DNA from: Acanthacorydalis orientalis
Lineage: Eukaryota; Arthropoda; Insecta; Megaloptera; Corydalidae
DNA length: 64,000 nt
Direction of reading: 5' to 3'
Assembly: GCA_034766995.1 (NCBI GenBank)
Contig: CM068317.1
Span: 27,901,001-27,965,000 of the forward strand
Both the position numbers and the translations under genes were made by a program. This document shows positions 13,062 to 24,139 of the stretch, in pieces. The notes beneath the pieces were generated by a model. The model was not told the DNA's origin. It saw only the letters and a program-made list of their open reading frames with translations, and did no database searches. How positions within the stretch are numbered: position 1 is the stretch's first letter; each line of letters begins with the position of its first letter.

Positions 13062-13870
13062 TCCATTCGGGACGAAAGAATTCTTATAAGATGATCCTCA
13101 GGAGTAAAAAAAAAATTTTGTTTATGTTGAAAATGTAAGAAAGGGGAAATGTTTGAAAGATGAGAAATTAAGATTATAGACATTTTTTGTACAAGTCAGA
13201 TAATGACACACCGTGTGTGTCATTGGTTCTTCAGCATTTTTATATTATGAAGAATCGATTATAAACCGTATGTGTCGTACACATAAAAAAAAAGAAAAAA
13301 AAACTAACTAAAGTAGAAAACAACATTTATTTCCAAAATATTAAATAAACATTTTTTCTAAATCACTATCTCATGTCCATCCTTCAATATCTTCATTATG
13401 TTTCAAAGACTCAACTGTATTTTGAATTTTAAATCTATTTTTACTTTCATCATCACTTTCGTAATCAGTTTCTTTACTTGTTTCACTAAATTCATTATCG
13501 TTTATTTCTGAAATTTATATTTGTATCGTCTTCACATTCCATATCACTATTTTCTATAATCATTTTTCGACTTTTTTCCGATTACTTTGAAACAAAAAAT
13601 CATCACTTTCATCATCATTGTTCATTTTTTGTAGTCCCGACAGTCCTGGTCGCGAGTTAGTCATTTTTGGGTCTTAGCTTGAAACCAGTTCAAATTTTAT
13701 TTTTTACACACTTAACTTTTATTTTATTTAAAAACGACCTTATCTCCACGGCTAGTTCTTTACTACTAACTGATAATATAAATTCATGATCATGACACAC
13801 ACGGTGTGTCATCCATCTTTTTGGTTAAGTGCTGTATTACACACCTGATGTGTAATGTGTCTCGAATGGG
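13062..13870 (-). mobile_element. piggyBac-like non-autonomous element with TTAA duplication
   Basis: The element is bounded by TTAA on both sides (13058-13061 and 13871-13874), the piggyBac target-site duplication. The termini are inverted repeats: left TCCATTCGGGAC, right GTCTCGAATGGG. Inside lie 20-bp subterminal inverted repeats, ATGACACACCGTGTGTGTCA at about 13203-13222 and its exact reverse complement at about 13792-13811. Each is itself nearly palindromic. Two further palindromic motifs, TATGTGTCGTACACATA (about 13268) and TTACACACCTGATGTGTAA (about 13834), lie near the ends. At 809 bp it is too short for a full transposase. Confidence 0.82.
13325..13668 (-). pseudogene. piggyBac-type transposase N-terminal acidic region, decayed
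   Basis: On the minus strand an ATG-led frame reads MTNSRPGLSGLQKMNNDDES, then DDFLFQSNRKK, before a stop. After frameshifts a second acidic stretch (NEFSETSKETDYESDDES) follows. Acidic, Ser/Asp/Glu-rich N-termini are typical of piggyBac transposases, but the stretch has no diagnostic catalytic motif. The assignment rests mainly on the TTAA and TIR context. The DDD catalytic core and C-terminal cysteine-rich domain are absent. Confidence 0.5.
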
Positions 13871-13874
13871 TTAA

Positions 13875-14880
13875 GACAGTTTCAACGGAACTAAACCAAA
13901 TAGAAAGTCCATCAATCCGATGAAAGGTTTTTGAACAAATAATTATAATTTTCTACTACTACAAATATTTTTTTTATATATGATACAAATAATTATAATT
14001 CTACTCGCTTTGATCGCCGACAAACGGGGAGAGACCTCCATTTCGCTATCGCTCGTTCCCCCTTGAAGACACATTATTAGATAAATTAACCAATCAGAAC
14101 GAAGACTTAATCGTAAACAAACCTGATTAGTCAATCAGAACATGAATAAAAGTCATCATCTCAGAGGAGTACCAATTTTTTTTATAGAGAGATAATATAA
14201 ATAATGGTATAAAGTTCTGAAAGAAGAAAAATAAATGTAATTGAATCGTAGATTAAGAATGGGATATAATTTTTATTTACATTTATTTGCATTTAGCATT
14301 AAAACACTTAATATTTCATAAAATATATTTAATAATTTTTAACTGAGCACCATTCGGATTATTTAAATAAAAATTAGTATTATAAAGGAAAAAATATAAA
14401 CTTTCTGAAATTCGAATGACGATCGTATAAAATTGCTGAATAACGTTTATTATGTAGTACTCATTGAAATATCAAAAAGCGGTACACATTTGTACAAAAA
14501 AAGTTTTTTTATTACCATCGTTACGTTCGTATATCATAAAGAACATCCAATTACACAAATATGCAGTTATAAATTTTTCCATATTAACAATATGTGTTTT
14601 CTGTGCAAAACAGAGAAGTAAATAAAAAAGAGTAACTATTAAAAATGCTCACACGAATAGGTTTCATATATGTGTGTGTGTGTGTGTTAAAAAAGAGCAA
14701 TGTACATAAATTTAAAAAGTACACTTAATCGTTCATTCATGAACTGATGCAAAACGTACTGGCTCTGTTGTCGACATGTCAGCTCTGTTGCGAAAACGTC
14801 CTGGTTGGCCAGTCGACCGGACGACTTCCTGAAAGTGTGGGTAACGTTTAAGTTCACCGACACACAATTCGACAGCACAA
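13875..14880. other. unique DNA with a small CpG-bearing patch
   Basis: The segment 14005-14165 is richer in G/C than its surroundings and contains CCAATCAGAAC and GTCAATCAGAAC, a repeated CCAAT-like core. I see no gene. The minus-strand 63-residue frame at 14687-14878 has normal-looking composition, but I do not recognise it. Confidence 0.35.
14640..14695. repeat. short (GT)n tract
   Basis: A TATATGTGTGTGTGTGTGTG run near 14668-14687. Confidence 0.8.
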
Positions 14881-15250
14881 CAAAAGAGCGCTCCGCTGAT
14901 ATACCGAATCAAAGCGCCAGTGGAATTTTTAATTTCATTCGTTTTTGACAGTCGAAAAACGTTTGCATACCGAATCAGTGCCCACTGCGACGAATTAAAA
15001 ATATTCTAGAACGATCGTATTTGTTTTCTTTTTTTTTTTGTTTGTTTCGAATCGCCGCCATAAAAGTGTGTTAATGAAAGCTTTCGCTGTTCATTAAAAT
15101 TCGATTTATTATTTACGATCCAGTGTGATTTATCATTTATTTTATTTGTATCTATTAATCGAGGTTGATCGTTTGATTGGTTTACGGGGGCATTGATGGT
15201 ATTTAAATTCTATTCGAAAACGCTTATATTGATTCAACGTTGATTGCTTT
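14880..15250. other. CpG-bearing unique island, possible regulatory sequence
   Basis: Base composition is clearly more balanced than the flanks, with many CpG sites. The phrase ATACCGAATCA occurs twice (near 14900 and 14970), each followed by a GCGCC or GCCCAC element and an AATTTTTAATT or AATTAAAAAT stretch. No frame or TIR explains it. This could be a host enhancer, an untranslated exon or an old repeat. Confidence 0.35.
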
Positions 15251-15314
15251 TTCAAAGCACTGTGAAATTGTATTAGAGTCCAACGTCATTACAAAAAAGG
15301 AAAATCTATTAACA

Positions 15315-15319
<5 letters not shown>

Positions 15320-15356
<37 letters not shown>

Positions 15357-15371
15357 CTGTGTGTGTGTGCA
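15320..15371. repeat. (TA)n-(GT)n microsatellite
   Basis: TA run followed by a short GT tract. Confidence 0.92.
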
Positions 15372-15610
15372 TGTGTTTGTAAAAAGAAAAATACTTAATT
15401 AATGTGTTCTATTCCTTTTTACCTGTTTAAGAAGAAAATAAATCTTCTTAAAATCATATCAACGATCTCAGATAATACAGAACCATACGAAGCACAGAAA
15501 AATTGATTATTGAATACCAAGAAAAGTAGATGAAATTATAGTGGAAAAGAAAATAAACTGAAGTTACTGATACATTAAAAGAGCAGAGTGAAAAGAAATG
15601 GGACATTAAT

Positions 15611-15738
<128 letters not shown>

Positions 15739-15954
15739 TACATATATAACAAGAATAAAAATTGCGAAGTGGGAATTAAAAATATAAAGACCTAAGTCCA
15801 GTGGGTAAATGAAATAAAGACATTAGAAAATATAGAAAGTGGAAGAAAAAAAGGAAATGAACCATTAAATTAGAAAAACTAGATTTGGTCGCTTGATATT
15901 ATATTGTCAAAGGCTGAAGAAGTTAACGATGAATATATATATATATATACCTAA

Positions 15955-16578
15955 CCCTCAGTTTACACGGTAGATTGGTTTCCAAAAAGTATTGTGAAAA
16001 TCGAAACGTGCAATTCGAGTCCACATCTCATATTTAAAATAAGGAATAGGTTTTACAAATCAGTAACGAAACAATATTATTTATTTTTAATAAAATTAGA
16101 AAATATATTTTACACATGAATTCAGAAAATATTAAAAACAAATAAAAAAAATGTTAATTCTGTATCATCTTCACTTATTAATTTTATCTTCACTTCTCTT
16201 GTATTCACATTTTCACTTTTTTAATTCATTTTCCAAAGACATTACAGACATTAAGACATTTCCAAAGACATTTTTTACTTCAGTTCAGAAGAAAAAATGT
16301 GAAGATGAGAGTTTCTATTATCATCAGGATGCAAGGAAACAAGAAACTCTTTACAGTGGTGTTTGATTATTATTCAATACAATAGTGTAAATGGAGAAAT
16401 TTCATAAATGTTTTTTTAAAACATTTAGTATTTTGAACGAAAGTGTTTTAAAACAATGTTTTTTGAATTCTATGACAGTGTTAAATTGAAATAGTGTCGT
16501 GTAAATGGAAGTTTTTCCGCATTCGTCCAACCGTGTTAAACCGCAACCATCCAATTCGACTACTGTGTAAATTGAGGG
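15955..16578. mobile_element. TTAA-type non-autonomous element (piggyBac-like)
   Basis: The terminal inverted repeats pair as CCCTCAGTTTACACGGTAG on the left and CTACTGTGTAAATTGAGGG on the right. The right end is followed by TTAA (16579-16582). The left is preceded by CTAA (15951-15954), a one-base variant of the same tetranucleotide. GTGTAAAT-type motifs recur near the right end (16497, 16534, 16565). The internal 71-residue frame (16151-16366) is not recognisable as a transposase. At 624 bp this is a MITE-class derivative. Confidence 0.68.
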
Positions 16579-16582
16579 TTAA

Positions 16583-16852
16583 GTGTATGTATATAAGAAG
16601 ACTTAGTCATGTTTATTTATATGGATTTCTTATAAAAAATAATTTTATTACTTCTGTCTTCTTTATGGATCTATGACGATCTGAATGCATCCGTAATGCA
16701 TAACTGCCTGAAAAAAATTCTTTTCTTCAACTAGAAGTATTTTTTATTTAAAAGGCATCCAAATAGGTTTAAAATAAAATATGAAACTGATCAATTTATA
16801 ACTAACACTTTTTAATTTGTAAATGAACAATTTTGTTATCAAGTAATTTATA

Positions 16853-16892
<40 letters not shown>

Positions 16893-17099
16893 ATCAATTT
16901 ATTTTTAAATTCAGAGGCACAGTTTGTAAATAACTATTCAACACTCGTTATAACTTTATGACAGATTTATATTTCCCACTGCTTTAAGAACAGGAAATAC
17001 TTTTTTAAGATATAGACCGTGTAAAAGCAATTTTCTCGAAAGTAATTTCCGTTTCACAACAAGGTCTTAATATATTCCATTCACATCCCCAACTTGTTT
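16583..17099. other. unique AT-rich DNA with short (TA)n
   Basis: Contains a (TA)n run at about 16854-16885. Nothing else supported. Confidence 0.45.
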
Positions 17100-17680
17100 A
17101 ACTTTTGTTAACTCTTTGCACATGTTAACATGCGTATAAAATTATCTAACCAACTGTCACATTTTAATCTATTCATCGAGTGTTTTGGTTTTCCGTGTAA
17201 AGATAAACTGACGATTTCAGGCCGACGAGCCGAGTCGCACATAACCAACCAATTATACGTTCTTGTAGAGAATACAAGCCCGAGGATACACACAAGAAAA
17301 TGGGGCAATTATAGACGTAGGTGCTGCCACTAATGTAATCTAATGTAACTTAACTCGAGGCGATGTACACCCGCCTATGTACAGACTACAAACTATCTTA
17401 CATAATGTACACTTTATAACAGCTACGAAAATTCGTCCCCGTTTTAGAATCGACGCCGACATTGTGAAAGATGCGAAACAGCTAACCGGTTTCAGCTAGT
17501 TGTTCATCGCAACTAACGACGTCGATTTTATCTATGGAATAACTTCTTGTACGCAGTAAGAACTGAATTATGGAGACATCGGTGTATCGTGCGCTAATAT
17601 TGTTTTTGCTCTATTGTACTTTACTTACGTATTGTTCGGAAACTTCTATTGAAATTATCTCTTCATTTAAATATCATCCA
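17100..17680. other. CpG-bearing unique island, possible regulatory sequence
   Basis: Balanced composition with many CpG sites. Short frames exist on both strands over 17108-17333, but neither is recognisable. A TAATGTAATCTAATGTAACT repeat lies at about 17330-17350. A candidate host conserved non-coding element. Confidence 0.35.
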
Positions 17681-18005
17681 TTTTCGTTCGGTGTAATTGA
17701 AAGGTAGAGAGAAATATTACCACACTTACTGAAATGATAATGGATCCATAATTGTATCATATGTGATATATAAGAATAGTGTGTATTGCCATCATATGTA
17801 AATCACAATAATTATCAGAAAATGTGTATAGAAACATAATTTATCACAAAGATTGTTAATTATTTCATTTTATATTATTAATAACTATATTAATCAATAA
17901 TAAATAAGTATCTGAAATGCTTATTATTGAAATTGGATTAAATTCGTAAGGGTACATGTTAATTTGAATTTTAATTCTATTAAATTTCTCGCAATATTCC
18001 TAAAA
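17681..18005. other. unique AT-rich DNA
   Basis: Nothing supported. Confidence 0.4.
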
Positions 18006-18010
18006 AAAAA

Positions 18011-18083
18011 CCTATTTAAATATTTCCTATTATTTAAATATTTCCTATTATTTAAATATTCACTTCCTATTTAAATATTTTTA
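18011..18083. repeat. 18-bp minisatellite
   Basis: Tandem units based on TATTTAAATATTTCCTAT. Units two and three are identical and the last one is interrupted by ATTCACTTCC. Confidence 0.85.
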
Positions 18084-18480
18084 AACAAAAATAATATTAA
18101 TTAATTTTATTGGTTTATAAGCAAGAATTGATATATGAAAAAATGGTATATAGGGAGATATATTTAAGAGTTTTATATGATTTTATCCAAGTATTTCAAT
18201 TATTTATAATTTATTTTCAAGTACTGAATTATTGCATTTCTTTAAAGCCAGGGAGCTCTGTTTCTACTGGCTACGTTCGCCTTAGTTAAGTATTAAGAAC
18301 TTTTTAATAAAAAATGAAAAACGAAATACAGATAGTATGTAATGAAATTTATTTTTTGATTTTAAACGATTAGACGACAAACAAAAACATACATCTTAAA
18401 ATTGCATTTATGATGTTTATTCAAACTTTAATAATTCTAAAGTTCATTTTAATAACTAACGTTGATTGATTTCTCAACAA
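18084..18480. other. unique AT-rich DNA
   Basis: Nothing supported. Confidence 0.4.
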
Positions 18481-18502
18481 TCTATCTATATATATATATA
18501 CA

Positions 18503-19259
18503 TGAGAGTCGTTTGAAAAATTTGGTAAATTTATATGATATGGCGTTACTATTCATTTGGTAACGTCATGGATATCAAGTGTCACTTTTCAAATTAGTAT
18601 AGGTGAAATTTCCGCCAGAAGTGACGCATTATTTACGTTCTACAGATGTTTGAAGCGAGCATTATAGCAATTTCCGAAAAAATGGAAAAAAACGAGCAGA
18701 ACTTCTTGCGTCGATTCCTCATCATGGATGAAACATGGATCCACTTGTTCACACCTGATTGAAAGCAGCAGTCAATGTACTGGAGGACGAATGGTGAAAG
18801 TGCGCCGAAGAAGACAAATACCGTTTTCTCAGCTCAGAAGGTGATGGCCGCTGTTTTTTAGGATTCCCAAGAAATCATCCTGATCAGCTACTTAACGAAG
18901 CGAAAAACGATAACAGGAGCCTATTACGCAATATTATTGGACCGTTTGAAACAGGAGCTGGAACAAAAACGGTCAAGATTTGCGCACAAAAAAGTGCTCT
19001 TTCACCAGGACAACGCGTCGTCCCGCAAATTGAATGTTGCAATAGCAAAATTGCACGAATTAGGCTTCAACTTGATTCCTCATCCACTCTATTCTCCAGA
19101 CTCGGCCCCTTGCGTCTTCTTTCTCTTCTCAAACTGGAAAATTTGGCTCGCTGGACCAAGTGTATAGCTCTTAATGGTGACTATGTTGAGAAATAAAATC
19201 GTGTTTTTCCAATAAACGATGTTTAACTTGTTTTTTACTATACTTATCAAATGATCCAT
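18503..19259 (+). mobile_element. mariner element lacking the HTH half, inserted in (TA)n
   Basis: The ends are inverted-repeat related (GTTTGAAAAATTTGGTAAA on the left; TTTACTATACTTATCAAAT on the right). They are flanked on both sides by (TA)n, so the element appears to have entered a TA microsatellite. It is about 757 bp, roughly 500 bp short of a complete mariner. The missing part is the N-terminal DNA-binding region. It belongs to the same lineage as 6703-7766. Confidence 0.85.
18645..19167 (+). pseudogene. mariner transposase catalytic domain, decayed
   Basis: Reading downstream: MEKNEQNFLRRFLIMDETWI gives the first catalytic Asp in MDETW. A stop follows in FTPD*KQQS and another in AAVF*DSQ. 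The lower part is intact from 18937: DRLKQELEQKRSRFAHKKVL, then FHQDNASS with the second Asp, a short deletion, VAIAKLHELGFNLIPHPLYS, then PDSAP with the third. The D,D34D signature is thus recognisable. The HTH region is absent and the stops make it non-functional. It ends at WLAGPSV. Confidence 0.88.
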
Positions 19260-19297
19260 GTATATATATATATATATATATATATATCTATATATTG
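19260..19297. repeat. (TA)n microsatellite, right part of a split array
   Basis: TA run abutting the mariner 3' end. The left part is at 18487-18500. Confidence 0.92.
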
Positions 19298-19925
19298 TAG
19301 ATGTGTATATGTATGTATGTATATATTTTAGATATAACTTCCGTCTGTCAATGTATTGATTAGATTTCATAAATAAATTATTAAAAATTAAATTATTCTT
19401 AAGGAATTCTGGCTTTTTTAATTATTATTGTTTAAAAAGGAAATATTTAAACTACATATTGATGAAATAATCATATGTATTAAGAATACATCTTCTCAGT
19501 AATATATTTATTGTGTAGTGTCAGAATTGAGGAGTTTGGACAATAAAATCAAATATTGAAAATGATTATAATTACATTTTATCAAAAGCACATGTATTTC
19601 ACAGAGATATACAACATGGTAGTTTCAAACATCTCTCTGGTGTCGCATTTTTTAAATTTTCTAATGCTACTACGTTTATAACGTCCTATGAGCAGCAATT
19701 GACTTAAAAATATGACCTTGATCAGTGATATAACAACCAAGAGTTTTTTACTGCATTGTAACTGAATTGATACATGACTGGTATGTTGAAAAGCATCACT
19801 GACTGTATTAATAAATCACTTACAGAGAAATAAAACAACACTAACATGTGTGAATATACCTTTAATTCTCACAAGCAAATGTGGTTTTAATCATATAATA
19901 AATTAATTAATTTACAAAAAAAATA
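19298..19925. other. unique AT-rich DNA
   Basis: Nothing supported. Confidence 0.4.
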
Positions 19926-19927
19926 TT

Positions 19928-19961
<34 letters not shown>
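19928..19961. repeat. (TA)n microsatellite
   Basis: TA run with one TACA interruption. Confidence 0.92.
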
Positions 19962-20039
19962 AAGTTATATTAGAGCTTGTATCGATTAAATGCAGAATAT
20001 AATAAAGTCAAATACAAACGACGACACCTTCGAAATACA

Positions 20040-20237
20040 ACAATCTTTTCAACAGGTTTTAAATGTACACGCACTGAATAAGTGAGCTAATGAGATGGGG
20101 CATTAGCGACCTAGTCCCAGGAAATTATTGGCTTCCGCTGTTATTTCGGGTGCCGCTAATTGGCTCCGACGTTATGAAAAAAAGAAGATTGCATTGTATG
20201 AACTGACTAGGCATAATGTGGACATGTTATTACATTT

Positions 20238-20297
<60 letters not shown>

Positions 20298-20530
20298 GTA
20301 TATAAATGTACACTGTATTATTTTTATAGTATTAATATCATCTTTCGCACATTTTCGACAAACTGTTATTATTATCATTTTCGTTTCGTACCGGTTTATA
20401 TTCGTACGGAATTTTGATTGGGTTTTTCGCACTTCTTTTACGAGCCGCCGAGTAACGTTTTTAGCGTTTATTGGCATTAATTATAGTGGTTCTTGTTTCG
20501 CGATCGTTTTTATAGTTATGGCACTTTTAT
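20040..20530. other. CpG-bearing unique segment split by (TA)n
   Basis: Two blocks of more balanced composition (20040-20230, 20330-20525) flank a (TA)n array at 20245-20300. Frames of 134 and 101 residues cross the segment on opposite strands, but both incorporate the TA array and neither is recognisable. Possible host regulatory element. Confidence 0.3.
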
Positions 20531-21062
20531 GAGTAATAATTTCGTATTACTTATATACTGACTGAATTTTTGATATTTTATATTGTTTTGTGAGGTGTTA
20601 TTAAGAACGGTTTTAGAATAAAATAAATACTTTTTATTATACCTTTTCGAATATACAAGCAATTATTTATAATGGGATATGTTTAAGGAACGGCTGTAAA
20701 AAATTACTTAATGTTAGAGAGTTAGTTTATAAGTTTGGTATTGTATACTAAAGGAATACGAAAATATTTTTACTGGTATTAAAAATGAGAGCGTTTTAAG
20801 TTTCCTTGAGGTAGTTTTGTTTTTTTTATGATTCGTAAATTTAACAGTAAAATCATTATCAATGTTCATTTTTTCAGATCATAAAAATAAATAATTCGAG
20901 CAATATTTTTCAATTAAATATTGTATTTTTCAATAAAAAATAATTTTAATTGAATATATATTAGTTTTAAATAAAGACATTAAGAAGAATACAGTTAAAT
21001 ACAACTAAGTATTGTTATTTTAATATTGAACTCAAACAAAACATTAAAATAACATTATATAA

Positions 21063-21065
<3 letters not shown>
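20531..21065. other. unique AT-rich DNA
   Basis: Nothing supported. Confidence 0.4.

Positions 21066-21127
<62 letters not shown>
21066..21127. repeat. (TA)n microsatellite
   Basis: Pure TA run of about 30 units. Confidence 0.95.
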
Positions 21128-21131
<4 letters not shown>

Positions 21132-23032
21132 CTTTCACAAATGAACTATAATTTAGAACAAACAAATTTTGATATAGCAAAAAAAGAACAAAATTAAAAC
21201 TAAACAGCAAGAAAACAGTTTGTTAAATTAGTAGAGGTAGAAATATAGATAAATAAGTAATGGCTCAATTAAAAGCACCGTTTTCTCTTCATGTTTTCTG
21301 AAAATAATAGTATTGTTATTATATAAGTAATTAAAATTAATTAATATAATTTATATAAGTGAGTGACATCATTGATAAGCAGTTGTTGAACATCTTCAAG
21401 TAATCCAAACTTTATCACATTCTTTTGATAATTTTAAGTGCTTAAGACTTGATATTAACTGAAAATACATAAAAAATGATCAATTTTAAGACAATTCTTA
21501 ATTTCTCAATTTTTATCGAAAAATATATTTCATTTTTTTAATTAATAATCATTAATCTCAATTTTTATTTAATAAATGCTATTAGTTCTTGAGTTTTAAT
21601 GCGTTGTTTCAATTTCATTAATATAAAACAAAATGCAATTTCATAACTATGAAATATCAGCTCAATAAAATAACTAAAATATTTTTTTTCATTCTATTAA
21701 TTTAACAAGCACAGTGTTGTGTTTATTTGCACAGCCTTATAATGATAATCGTTATAAGGACAAATACTTAACAGATTAATCTAGTGAAAAGGTACTATTA
21801 TAATTAGGAAAACGTTTTTATACTATTACCTGTCTTTAATTTATACTGAAACCATGCTTAATTCTATTTAACTAATTTTTTAAAATCAAAAATCATAGCA
21901 TAATAAACAAAAAATTTTAAACTAAAACCATTCTTTTTAACGATTTTTCAATTAAATAATTAACCAATACAAGAATTTATTATCTGAAGATTTTTGTATT
22001 CTAAATATACCTCTGAAATACGAAGTAGTTTTACTTGAAATATTTTTTTATTAGAAAATGCGAAGTGATAAGCTTCTAAACTATGACTGAGAAAATTAAA
22101 ATAAATGCCATACTTTAGTTTTGATCGAATACGAAGCTGTTTTCGACCGTTTTACTTCTTTAAACAAACTTTGAAAAGAAGAAGTCTTAGAAGTAATGAC
22201 GAAACTAACTTTTTATACAAAGATAGTTGTTTAAAGAGCAGCCATATAGAATATTTGAAAACAAAGTCATGAAACTTTTTGAACGATATATGAATAATGT
22301 TAGAGAAAATTTAATGAAAAAGTAATATTTTTTTTAATTTAATTTAAATAGAATCGTTTTAATTTTCAGTATTATTAAAACTTTGTAAAAAAATAGTTTG
22401 ATATAAATTAAAATTAAATAGGCATATAATAAATCGATTTGGAATACGAGTAGAGTATCAGTTCTATAAAAAGATACTTCAAATAATGAATTTTTCGTAA
22501 TTAAAAAACTATTAACAATTTGATAAAATGGACAATACAATCCGAAACTTTTGATATTTTGTGAATTACACTTCAAACATATTTAATATTACAAAATTGA
22601 ATACGTAGCCAGAAGGTTATTGTTTGTTAATTCAAAATACTGTCAACACATGTTAATTTAAATTCGACACTCGCATGAATTTTAAGGTAAAATGAATTGT
22701 TCAGATAGACAGCAAAAAAACTTAAAGTATTCAAATGGATAAAATTAACAAGTAGAAAAAAATATTTACAGACTGTTTTAATAGGAATAGAGTACAATAG
22801 GAATATAATGGAAAAATAATCTAAAAAATAAATAAACTTTAAAAATCGTGTCTATAAATGGACTTTTTAATTTAGATAGAAAAAAATTCTGTTTGAATAA
22901 ATTTCCAACATTTCAACGTATCTAAAGGATTATTTAGTATCATACAAGCTTATGTCAAATTTTTTAATTAAAATATACAGATAGATTTATATATTTCTTT
23001 CTACAAAATTGTGATTGAATACAACATTGTAG

Positions 23033-23035
<3 letters not shown>
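21128..23035. other. unique AT-rich DNA, no gene seen
   Basis: About 1.9 kb of A/T-rich sequence without a supported feature. The 80-residue minus-strand frame at 22334-22576 is low-complexity and unrecognised. Confidence 0.45.
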
Positions 23036-23114
<79 letters not shown>

Positions 23115-23117
23115 ATA

Positions 23118-23183
<66 letters not shown>
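23036..23183. repeat. (TA)n microsatellite
   Basis: TA array with periodic TTTATATA/AAATATA interruptions. Confidence 0.95.
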
Positions 23184-23185
<2 letters not shown>

Positions 23186-23581
23186 CTTATTACAGAAATT
23201 GAAACATTGACCTTTGAAATTTGGCTTCTCTCTTATTTTTATGAATTAATATAATAGTATTTCAAATAGCACTCATTTTTTAATTTGTTATAAATATTAG
23301 CTTTCTTAAAAAGACATTTGATAAGAAATACAAATCGAAATACAAATATCATGTGACAACTGATAAGACAATAATTACAATAGGTCAAAATAGAACTCAT
23401 ATGCTTTATGTTTTACACTTAATATGTATTTATATTAACTTAAATCAAATTTAATGACACTTTGATTGTATTGCATAATAATATATTGTTTTAGCTTTGA
23501 ATGGCTACCGGTATTATTAATAAATAAATAATTTTGTATCAATTTAATAACATATTGTTTAGCGTAGCGAGACAAACATTA

Positions 23582-24137
23582 GGTTGGTAGGAAAATAATT
23601 ACGGTTTTTGTTTTCTGAATTCTAACCTTAATTTTGTCAGTGAAAGTGTCATTTCATCGTGTTCATGTTAATATCACTTTAAATACATTTTTCTGTCTGT
23701 ATTTTGGTAACATCGACTTCGGTTTTATTATTAATTTTACTTCAAATTGGGGTATTGAATTAAAGGTAGAAAAGAAGCAAATAAGAACATTTTTTTCGTA
23801 TGAGTTCAAAACGGATGGTAAAGTAACAAAAATTACTCATAAACTAAACGATGCTTTAAGTGTGAGTACTGTTAAGGAACGTACGGTCCAATGGTACTTT
23901 CAAAAATTTGGTGCTGGAAACTAGAGCCTTGAAGATGAAGAAGATCGCGGGGGTTCTTCTTCAGATCACAACTACCAACTGAAAGTGTTAGTTGAATCAG
24001 AACCACGCACAACAATTCGAGAACTTACATAAAAATTGAGCTTTAGTTATCTAACAGTTCTGGATTACTTAGTCACTAAACTTAAGAAATGTATATGAAT
24101 TTGCAGGTCATAAACCGCAATTATTTTTCTACAAACC
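23582..24137 (+). mobile_element. HTH-only mariner family, complete copy (copy C)
   Basis: It is bounded by TA on both sides (23580-23581 and 24138-24139). The TIRs are GGTTGGTAGGAAAATAATTA at the left and TAATTATTTTTCT...ACC (complementary sense) at the right. The 556-bp order is TIR, leader, HTH-domain coding remnant, TIR, with no catalytic region. Immediately to the right begins the terminal repeat of a Tc1 element. Confidence 0.92.
23765..24115 (+). pseudogene. mariner transposase HTH-domain remnant
   Basis: The frame reads EKKQIRTFFSYEFKTDGKVT, then KITHKLNDALSVSTVKERTV, QWYFQKFGAGN, then a stop (family: GDESLEDEEGRGRPSS). The second helix-turn-helix follows as ESEPRTTIREL with a further stop. 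The family ATG is mutated (GTA in its place). Compared with full mariner transposases, only the first 115-120 residues are represented, and the frame passes directly into the 3' terminal repeat. Confidence 0.85.
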
Positions 24138-24139
24138 TA

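Noticed and set aside
14687..14878. 63-residue minus-strand frame that looks protein-like
   Set aside because: No recognised domain or extension. It may be part of a non-coding CpG island.
18011..18083. CRISPR-like repeats
   Set aside because: Units are contiguous without spacers. This is an AT-rich minisatellite in a eukaryotic context.
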